Assembly (NCBI GenBank): GCA_018066125.1
Contig: JAGHSA010000044.1
Coordinates: 1 to 32,398 of the forward strand
DNA length: 32,398 nucleotides
Reading direction: 5' to 3'
From: Candidatus Cryptobacteroides onthequi
GTDB lineage: Bacteria; Bacteroidota; Bacteroidia; Bacteroidales; UBA932
Positions 26,427-32,398 of the stretch are shown here, in pieces. The position numbers were made by a program, and so were the translations under genes. Below the pieces are notes generated by a model. That model made no database searches and was not told where the DNA came from. It worked only from the letters and a program-made list of their open reading frames with translations. Each line of letters opens with the position of its first letter. Within the stretch, counting starts at the first letter, position 1.

Positions 26427-27624
26427 TGTTGAGGATCACCTTTGATCCTGCCATCATGTTCTCCAGAGGGATGAATTCCATTTTACCGTGAAAGTTGAGG
26501 CCACCGGCGAAGATGTTCGGGCAAGGGAGCCCCATGAATGAGAGGTTGGCACCATCAGTTCCGCCTCTGATAGGCTGGATCTTCGGGGTGATGCCCTCCA
26601 TTTCCATGGCCTTGACTGCCTTTTCAATGATATGGTAGTGAGGTTCCACCTGTTTCCTCATATTGTAGTACTGATGGCGTATCTCGACTGATGCGGTGCC
26701 CTCGCCATACTTCGTGTTGATGAAGTCGACGCAGTCCTGCATCACTTTCTTCTTGTTCTCATAGAGATTCATGTCATGGTCACGGATGATGTATGAGAAG
26801 CTTGCCTCCTCTACGGTGCCGTTGAAGCCTATGATGTGGAAGAATCCCTCATAGCCGTCGGTGTATTCCGGCTTCTGGTCCACTGGGAGGAGGTCGTTGA
26901 ATTCCATGCCTATGCGGATGGCATTCTTCATCTTGCCCTTGGCATATCCCGGGTGCACGTTGCGTCCCTGGATGTGTACAGTGGCAGCCGCAGCATTGAA
27001 GTTCTCGAACTCAAGTTCTCCCAGGTCTCCTCCGTCCATGGTGTAGGCGTAATCGGCGTCAAACTTCTTCACGTCGAATTTTGCCACGCCGCGTCCGATT
27101 TCCTCGTCAGGAGTGAATCCGATACGGATATCGCCGTGCTTGAAGTCGGGATGCTCGACAATGTACTGTACTGCGTCCATGATCTCGGCTACGCCGGCCT
27201 TGTCGTCCGCGCCGAGAAGTGTGGTGCCGTCAGTGGTGATGAGGGTCTTGCCTTTGTGGAGAAGGAGCTCCGGGAACTCTGACGGCTTGAGGAAGAGTCC
27301 TTCCACGCCCTTGAGTGCGATGTCACTGCCGTCATAGTTTTCTATGATCTGAGGCTTGATGTCTGCGCCTGAAGCATCAGGCGCTGTATCCACGTGCGCG
27401 ATGAATCCTATCTTCGGCATTTCACCTTCAGTGTTGGCTGGGATTCTTCCCATCACGTAGCCGAACCCGTCGAGTTCAGCTTCGACTCCCATTGCGTTCA
27501 GTTCGTCGCGCAGCATACCCAGGAGATTGAGCTGCCTGGCTGTGCTTGGCTGGCTTTCTGACTCTTCGCAGGACTGTGTGTCTACCGACACGTACCTGAG
27601 AAATCTGTCAAGTATCTTTTCCAT
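26401..27624 (-). CDS. pepT: Peptidase T (tripeptide aminopeptidase)
   Basis: A 407-aa cytosolic dizinc M20 peptidase that removes the N-terminal residue from tripeptides. Zinc and catalytic residues are visible: His77 and Asp79 (HVDTAPD), Asp140 (LGADDKAG), Glu174/Glu175 (TPDEEIGRG), Asp197 (TMDGGD), and a late histidine in NFHGKMEF. Length and N terminus (MEKILDRFLRYVSVDTQS) are normal. It lies 17 nt after ybaK on the same strand, at the end of the OPT transporter run. Its last codons overlap the OstA-like gene on the other strand. Confidence 0.96.
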   Translation of the reverse strand: MEKILDRFLRYVSVDTQSCEESESQPSTARQLNLLGMLRDELNAMGVEAELDGFGYVMGRIPANTEGEMPKIGFIAHVDTAPDASGADIKPQIIENYDGSDIALKGVEGLFLKPSEFPELLLHKGKTLITTDGTTLLGADDKAGVAEIMDAVQYIVEHPDFKHGDIRIGFTPDEEIGRGVAKFDVKKFDADYAYTMDGGDLGELEFENFNAAAATVHIQGRNVHPGYAKGKMKNAIRIGMEFNDLLPVDQKPEYTDGYEGFFHIIGFNGTVEEASFSYIIRDHDMNLYENKKKVMQDCVDFINTKYGEGTASVEIRHQYYNMRKQVEPHYHIIEKAVKAMEMEGITPKIQPIRGGTDGANLSFMGLPCPNIFAGGLNFHGKMEFIPLENMMAGSKVILNIISLFAQK

Positions 27625-27641
27625 TTGATGTAGTTGTTGTT

Positions 27642-28130
27642 TTATTCTTCTTTTCTGATCAGGTCAGCACATTCCGCCCTGACATAGCCCAGGAGGTCTG
27701 CCGGGGCTATTTTCAGCTGAAGCCCCCTCACCCCTGCGCTCACATATATATAGTCATAATCCATGACTGTACTGTGGAACCATGTCGGGAAGGGCTTCTT
27801 CATGCCTATCGGGCAGCAGCCGCCACGTATGTAGCCGGTCTTGGGCAGCAGCTCCTTCATGGGTATGAGGTCGCATTTCTTGTTCCCGGAGACCTTGGCG
27901 GCAGCCTTGAGGTCTACCTCCTTGTCCCCGGGGATGACGCAGACAAAATTCCCGGTGCGGTCGCCTTCCAGTACCAGAGTCTTGAATACCCTCGCAATGT
28001 CTTCGCCGAGCTGGTCGGCGATGTGTGTGGCGGCGAGATCGTTCTCATCCACCACGTAAGGTACAAGTCCGTAACTTATCTTCGCCTTGTCCAACAGGCG
28101 GGCGACATTGGTCTTTTCTATCTTTGCCAT
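27642..28130 (-). CDS. ybaK: YbaK/ProX-type aminoacyl-tRNA deacylase
   Basis: A 162-aa cytosolic editing enzyme. YbaK hydrolyses Cys-tRNA(Pro) made in error by prolyl-tRNA synthetase. Family features seen are the VFKTLVLEGD segment, the catalytic-lysine region DLKAAAKVSGNKK, the GYIRGGCCPIGMKK loop and the terminal VSAGVRGLQLKIAP. Length is standard. It lies 30 nt after the GH16 fusion gene and 17 nt before pepT, with no terminator on either side. A shared transcript is likely. Confidence 0.93.
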   Translation of the reverse strand: MAKIEKTNVARLLDKAKISYGLVPYVVDENDLAATHIADQLGEDIARVFKTLVLEGDRTGNFVCVIPGDKEVDLKAAAKVSGNKKCDLIPMKELLPKTGYIRGGCCPIGMKKPFPTWFHSTVMDYDYIYVSAGVRGLQLKIAPADLLGYVRAECADLIRKEE

Positions 28131-28160
28131 TGCTTCTGGGTGCGTGACCTTATCTGGCGT

Positions 28161-30077
28161 TTACTTCTTCTTGTAGAATCTCACGTAGTCGATGTCCATC
28201 TCGACAGGGAGCTCTGCAGGATCCACTTCGCCGACCCAGTTTCCACCGAGCTGTGCAGAGAGGATCATGTAGAATGGGTGGTCTGCAAATGGGAACTGTC
28301 CTTCCACTGCAGGAGTCTCTCTCTTGTAGCAGAGCCACTCTTCGCCATTGATGTAGAACTTCACTGCGTCCTGCTCTATGACGGCTGCATATACATTGTA
28401 CTCGTCAGGGTTGATTCCAGGGATATCCTGTGACTTGACTCTCTCGGCCCTGCCGCTGTCGTGGATGTACTTGGTGTGGATGGTCTGATAGAACTTCTTA
28501 TCATGGTTGAGATGCTCCATGATGTCGATTTCACCGCCTTCCGGCCATCTCATGTCTGCGTCAGGCATGAGCCAGATGGCAGGCCAGAATCCCTGGCCGC
28601 AGCTGTACTTCGCTCTTACCTCGAACATGCCGAGCTGCATCGACTGTTTGCCCTTGCTGAGCACGCCTCCGGTGATGAATGGCCTCTGGTCATCCACGCC
28701 TTCAGGTGTGACTATGCCCTTGAGTACGAGATTGCCGTTCTCGACACTTACGAGACCGTCTGCGAGTGACATGTGCCTGCACCAGTCTGGTGTGCCTTCC
28801 TCCACTCTTGACCATGCTGAGGTGTCGAGTGTGTTTCCTTCGAACTCATCGCTCCATTCGAGCTTCCAGTCCTTGTAGTCGATCTTAGGTGTGACGCTTG
28901 CGGTTCCCATGACCTCGCGTACTGCCTCGAGGTAGCCGAATCCTGTCACCTCGTCAGGAAGGAGGTACGAACCCTCCACCCACTCGTTCCATGCGTTGAT
29001 GGTGATGAGCTTAGGCTGGTCAGGATGTGCATCTGCATAGTCCTTTGCCTTCTGGAGATACTCCTTGAATACCTCAGGGGAATGGTTGAATCTTGTGACA
29101 TGCTCTGCGCCTTTCTTAGGGAAGCGCGGTGTGTCGTCCCATCCGATAGAGACGCAAGGGAAGTTTGGAATTCCGAAGGTTCCATCCCACTGCTCACGTA
29201 TCTTGACGGAATTCTCGCACTGTTGGCGGTAGTCGCAGTCGAAGCCGCCCATGTTGTAGAATGCCACAGCGTCGATGCCTATGCTCTTGATCTTGGCAGC
29301 CTCATGCTCCTTGAATTCGTCAGTGACCCAAGGACCGCCGCCGAAGTTCTCCATGAGGTAGAGGTCAGGGTATCCCGCCTTCTTGACTTCCTCTCTGAAG
29401 TAGTTGATGGCCTCTCCTGCCTGACCGAGTCCGCCGAATCCTCTTGCCAGATTGTCCATGCTGAAGATGCTCATGACAGGGCGTCCGTCGAATTTCACAT
29501 AGTTCGGCTGGCAGAAGTACTGCTTGATGATGCGGTCGACAATCTTCTTGAACTGATCCCATGTGAGGTCAGGGTCGAAGAGGATGTCCTCATTGTCGCC
29601 ATAGAGATGGTAGTTCCAGTAGTTCCACTTCACATCGTGGTTTGCCCACATGATGTAGAAGTTCATGTCCCGGCAGCTGTTTGCCTTGAGGAAACCGTCA
29701 TTGAGCGCTCCCTCGAGGTACTGATAGTCCTTGAACCAGTACCAGTCATATACGAAGGTATTGATACCGTACTCCCTGGCGGTCTTGATCCATCTGTCGA
29801 CTACTACAGGGTCGTCGTCCATCTCGTAGCCCCAGAGAGGGCGCTTCGGCTGGTAGTGGCCCTCGAAGCGTGGGTCTCCCTGCTTGATGACCTCCCACTC
29901 GCCGATACCTTCAGGCCACAGATATGCATGGCCGAGTGAATCGTCATGGCAGGATGGCCAGATGTAGGCGGCCACCAGATAATCGTCAGACCTTTTCTCC
30001 TGAGGTCCCTTTGCGCTGGTGCATGCGACAGCCATGGCCATGGCTGCGAGGCATGCTGTGATGATCAGTCTTTTCAT
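28161..30077 (-). CDS. Two-domain glycosidase lipoprotein: WbsX/GH99-like plus GH16
   Basis: A 638-aa lipoprotein (AVAC, Cys19). Residues about 33-390 match the GH99-like/WbsX family: AAYIWPSCHDD, the GINTFVYDWYWF segment (104-115), FDGRPVMSIF, and INAWNEWVEGSYLLPD (360-375) followed by GYLEAV. Residues about 402-638 are a GH16 beta-jelly-roll with the retaining catalytic motif GEIDIMEH: nucleophile Glu516, Asp518 and acid/base Glu521. GH16 enzymes cut beta-1,3 or beta-1,4 glucans and galactans; the substrate is not fixed by the motif. The two halves suggest an endo-acting enzyme paired with a second endo or glycan-modifying activity. It overlaps the upstream OPT gene by one base (TAATG). Confidence 0.88.
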   Translation of the reverse strand: MKRLIITACLAAMAMAVACTSAKGPQEKRSDDYLVAAYIWPSCHDDSLGHAYLWPEGIGEWEVIKQGDPRFEGHYQPKRPLWGYEMDDDPVVVDRWIKTAREYGINTFVYDWYWFKDYQYLEGALNDGFLKANSCRDMNFYIMWANHDVKWNYWNYHLYGDNEDILFDPDLTWDQFKKIVDRIIKQYFCQPNYVKFDGRPVMSIFSMDNLARGFGGLGQAGEAINYFREEVKKAGYPDLYLMENFGGGPWVTDEFKEHEAAKIKSIGIDAVAFYNMGGFDCDYRQQCENSVKIREQWDGTFGIPNFPCVSIGWDDTPRFPKKGAEHVTRFNHSPEVFKEYLQKAKDYADAHPDQPKLITINAWNEWVEGSYLLPDEVTGFGYLEAVREVMGTASVTPKIDYKDWKLEWSDEFEGNTLDTSAWSRVEEGTPDWCRHMSLADGLVSVENGNLVLKGIVTPEGVDDQRPFITGGVLSKGKQSMQLGMFEVRAKYSCGQGFWPAIWLMPDADMRWPEGGEIDIMEHLNHDKKFYQTIHTKYIHDSGRAERVKSQDIPGINPDEYNVYAAVIEQDAVKFYINGEEWLCYKRETPAVEGQFPFADHPFYMILSAQLGGNWVGEVDPAELPVEMDIDYVRFYKKK

Positions 30078-32053
30078 TATTTCTTTGTGGTTTTACTTGC
30101 GATGATCATGTATGCCAGGATGGCGATGAACGGGATGATGGCCACGGCCTCACCGTACTGAGCGTTCCATGCGCCCATCCAGAGATCGACATTTGCAAAT
30201 TTGAGGATGGCGCTGACTACGCCCATGAGGGCTCCGCCCGCAATGAATCCGCTCGCGATGAGTGTGCCTTTCTCGAGGCGTGCGTTATTGACCTCGGCAT
30301 CCTTGCTGCGTGTGCTGACGAACCATGCGACCGCTCCTCCGACGAGAAGAGGGAGGTTGAGGTCGAGAGGGATGAACATTCCCAGGCAGAATGCCAGAGC
30401 CGGCACGCCGCAGAAATTGAGGATCAGGGCAATCACCGCTCCGATGCCGTAAAGGAGCCACGGCGCGTTTCCGCCGTTCATCATCGGCTGTATCACGGCT
30501 GCCATGGCATTGGCCTGAGGCGCCACGAGTGCGTTCTCTCCTACAAATCCGTATGTCTTGTTGAGGATCATCATCACTCCGCCGACGGTGGCAGCTGCCA
30601 CGAGAGTGCCGAGGAACTTCCATCCTTCCTGCTTTGCAGGGGTCGTTCCGATCCAGTAACCGATCTTGAGGTCGGTGATGAAGGCTCCGGCGACAGAGAG
30701 GGCTGTGCACACGACACCGCCGATCACCATTGCGGCTACCATGCCGGCATTTCCCTTAAGCCCGACTGCCACGAGCACGAGAGCTGTGATGATGAGGGTC
30801 ATGATGGTCATGCCGCTGACTGGGTTCGATCCCACAATGGCTATGGCATTGGCAGCCACGGTGGTGAAGAGGAAGGCGATGACCGCCACGATGGCCACGC
30901 CCACGAGAGCCTGCCATACATTATTTACCACTCCGCCGAATGCGAAGAAGGCAAATACGGCGAGAAGGGCCACCACAATGCCGGTCACGACGGTCTTCAT
31001 AGGGAGGTCCATGTCTGTGCGTGCCACTGACTCGGCTTCGCTTTCGCCCGGCTTCTTCTTGAATTCGCTGGTCGCGAGGCCCACTGCGGACTTGATCACT
31101 CCGGCAGATTTGATGATGCCGATGATGCCCGCGGTCGCGATGCCTCCGATGCCGATATGACGTGCATACTCCTTGAATATCTGCTCCGGAGCCATCTGGC
31201 CGATGGTCTGGGTGATGCCCGTTCCCATGAGGTCGATGACCTGTCCTCCCCAGATGAGGTTGATCAGAGGGATGATGACGAGCCATACCAGGAATGAGCC
31301 GCAGCATATGATGAATGAGTACTTGAGTCCGATGATGTATCCGAGGCCGAGCACTGCTGCGCCTGTATTGAGCTTCAGGACGACCTTGGCCTTGTCTGCC
31401 ACTGTCTGGCCCCAATGCATCACTGTCGTGCTGAGAGTCTCGCTCCATGCACCGAATGTGGCCACGATGAAGTCGTAGAGTCCGCCGACGATACCGGCTG
31501 AGAGCAGGGTCTTGGCGTTGTTGCCGCCGCCCTCGCCGCTGACGAGCACCTGGGTGGTCGCAGTCGCCTCAGGGAACGGATACTTGCCGTGCATCTCCTT
31601 CACGAAGTATTTCCTGAATGGGATGAGGAAGAGGATGCCGAGCACGCCTCCGAGCAGTGAGGAGAAGAACATCTGCCAGAAATTCACATCCAGACCTAAT
31701 ATATAGATGGCCGGGAGGGTGAAGATGGCTCCGGCGACAATCGCTCCCGAGCATGCGCCTATGGACTGGATGATCACGTTCTGACCGAGACCGCCCTTCT
31801 TGCCGAGGGCTCCTGTCATTCCCACCGCAATGATGGCGATAGGGATGGCTGCCTCGAATACCTGTCCGACCTTGAGACCGAGATAGGCTGCAGCCGCCGA
31901 GAAGATGACGACCATAAGCAGTCCCATGGATACAGAATAAGGTGTGACTTCGGGATGATTCTGCTCCGGCTTCAGCAGCGGAGTGTAATTTTCGCCCGGT
32001 TTCAGCTCACGATGCGCGTTTTCCGGGAGGGAAATGTTCTTCCTTTCTTCCAT
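30077..32053 (-). CDS. OPT-family oligopeptide transporter
   Basis: A 658-aa inner-membrane protein with roughly 15 hydrophobic helices and a soluble N-terminal stretch of about 35 residues. Recognisable OPT segments include AAYLGLKVGQVFEAAIP, KYPFPEATATTQVL and the C-terminal IPLDLNLPLLVGGAVAW. OPT proteins of this type import short peptides or peptide-like metal chelates with protons. Pairing with pepT on the same run favours peptides. It is first of the minus-strand run (OPT, GH99-like/GH16, ybaK, pepT) and has its own promoter. Confidence 0.94.
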   Translation of the reverse strand: MEERKNISLPENAHRELKPGENYTPLLKPEQNHPEVTPYSVSMGLLMVVIFSAAAAYLGLKVGQVFEAAIPIAIIAVGMTGALGKKGGLGQNVIIQSIGACSGAIVAGAIFTLPAIYILGLDVNFWQMFFSSLLGGVLGILFLIPFRKYFVKEMHGKYPFPEATATTQVLVSGEGGGNNAKTLLSAGIVGGLYDFIVATFGAWSETLSTTVMHWGQTVADKAKVVLKLNTGAAVLGLGYIIGLKYSFIICCGSFLVWLVIIPLINLIWGGQVIDLMGTGITQTIGQMAPEQIFKEYARHIGIGGIATAGIIGIIKSAGVIKSAVGLATSEFKKKPGESEAESVARTDMDLPMKTVVTGIVVALLAVFAFFAFGGVVNNVWQALVGVAIVAVIAFLFTTVAANAIAIVGSNPVSGMTIMTLIITALVLVAVGLKGNAGMVAAMVIGGVVCTALSVAGAFITDLKIGYWIGTTPAKQEGWKFLGTLVAAATVGGVMMILNKTYGFVGENALVAPQANAMAAVIQPMMNGGNAPWLLYGIGAVIALILNFCGVPALAFCLGMFIPLDLNLPLLVGGAVAWFVSTRSKDAEVNNARLEKGTLIASGFIAGGALMGVVSAILKFANVDLWMGAWNAQYGEAVAIIPFIAILAYMIIASKTTKK

Positions 32054-32098
32054 TGTTTGACGTGTGTATGATAAAAAACCGCATTTTACGGCAATATG

Positions 32099-32130
32099 TA
32101 AAGATAGTAATAAGTGGTTTCGCAGGCAAA
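32099..32130 (-). promoter_or_regulatory. Promoter of the OPT-led operon
   Basis: On the minus strand TTTG (plus 32127-32130), a 20-nt spacer and TATCTTTA (plus 32099-32106, last base differs from consensus) form a promoter, giving a leader of roughly 40 nt before the OPT ATG at 32053. Confidence 0.6.
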
Positions 32131-32170
32131 AAAATGTTGTTGCGGAGGCAGGAAAGAGGGAAAAACGCGG

Positions 32171-32215
32171 TTTTTTTACACTTTTTTCAAAAAAATGTCA
32201 AAAAAATGCGAAAAA
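32171..32215 (+). promoter_or_regulatory. Phased A/T tracts (UP-element-like) upstream of the stable-RNA promoter
   Basis: Runs of T7 (32171-32177), T6 (32182-32187), A7 (32189-32195), A7 (32200-32206) and A5 (32211-32215) are spaced mostly near one helical turn. CAAAAAAATG is repeated exactly at 32188-32197 and 32199-32208. Such tracts bend DNA and are typical of strong stable-RNA promoters. Confidence 0.65.
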
Positions 32216-32217
32216 GA

Positions 32218-32248
32218 TTTGCAGGATAAAAAATAGTGCGTATCTTTG
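32218..32248 (+). promoter_or_regulatory. Strong promoter of a stable-RNA (probably rRNA) transcript
   Basis: TTTG (32218-32221), a 19-nt spacer and TATCTTTG (32241-32248) are a perfect Bacteroidota promoter. A-tracts stand upstream and no open reading frame follows in the last 150 nt. Together these point to an rRNA operon beginning just past the window edge. Confidence 0.8.
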
Positions 32249-32253
32249 CAGCC

Positions 32254-32398
32254 CGTTTCGGAAGAAACGCAAAGTTCATTGAAAATATTGAGAGAGATAA
32301 CGAGGTAAAGAAGTAAGAAATTAGATTAGTCTATTTAGAACAAATGAGTTTTTTCGTTTGAAATAAAGGGACTGCAATTTCATAGGCAAACGAGTATC
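32254..32398 (+). ncRNA. Leader of a probable rRNA operon (partial)
   Basis: A 6-bp hairpin CGTTTC/GAAACG with a GGAA tetraloop (32254-32269) sits a few bases after the expected start. GTTCATTGAAA (32274-32284) resembles the boxA-like element GTTCTTTGA found in Bacteroidota rRNA leaders and spacers. Further on, TCGTTTG (32354-32360) can pair either with CAAATGA (32341-32347, one G-U pair) or with CAAACGA (32387-32393). The mature RNA itself lies outside the window, so identity as a 16S leader is inferred. Confidence 0.6.

Noticed and set aside
28119-28126. TATCTTTG reading rightward near the ybaK start
   Set aside because: It is the complement of the first codons of ybaK (Met-Ala-Lys-Ile), and no plus-strand gene follows.

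Overview
The window looks like chromosomal DNA of a Bacteroidales bacterium with fairly high GC. The evidence is threefold: Bacteroidota promoter elements (TTTG, about 19-20 nt, then TAnnTTTG) in front of many genes; few Shine-Dalgarno sequences; and typical Bacteroidales gene content (Ccs-type cytochrome maturation, OstA-like and SurA-like proteins, secreted glycoside hydrolases, many lipoproteins). I cannot name the genus. No phage, transposon, integrase, CRISPR array or SusC/SusD pair was seen.

Layout, left to right. tRNA-Ile(GAT) and tRNA-Ala(TGC), followed by a terminator rather than a 23S gene (1-245). comM (-), divergent from a sirtuin, SGNH hydrolase and GH110-type alpha-galactosidase run (+). 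ettA (-), divergent from an ABC exporter, GH3 glycosidase and tsaE run (+). A convergent beta-propeller-like lipoprotein (-). Then the most unusual region, 12.85-19.5 kb (+): a tetraheme NapC/NrfH-type cytochrome fused to an FGE/SUMF1-fold domain, a Tat-exported Gfo/Idh oxidoreductase, a Tat-exported TIM-barrel isomerase-like protein, ResB-like and CcsA cytochrome c maturation proteins, and a secreted esterase-like hydrolase. After it come an NlpC/P60 peptidase (-), a radical SAM protein (+), and an envelope-biogenesis operon (+) of a PPIase-like lipoprotein, a SurA-like double parvulin and an OstA-like protein. A minus-strand run of OPT transporter, WbsX/GH99-like plus GH16 fusion, ybaK and pepT follows. 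The right edge carries a strong promoter and leader resembling an rRNA operon start.

The strongest candidate for an undescribed system is the 12.9-18.5 kb operon. Its order (quinol-dehydrogenase cytochrome, enzyme(s), resB, ccsA) resembles the Bacteroides nitrite-reductase operon nrfH-nrfA-resB-ccsA. Here no nrfA is present, and two Tat-signal sugar-type enzymes occupy its place. The cytochrome also carries a C-terminal FGE-fold domain that lacks the catalytic cysteines. I infer a periplasmic redox module that couples the menaquinone pool to oxidation or reduction of a sugar-like or cyclitol-like substrate. Substrate and direction of electron flow cannot be read from sequence.

Elsewhere, three glycosidases (GH110, GH3, GH99-like/GH16) and a carbohydrate-esterase-like protein suggest use of host or plant glycans. 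The OPT transporter and PepT, on one strand in one run, suggest peptide use.
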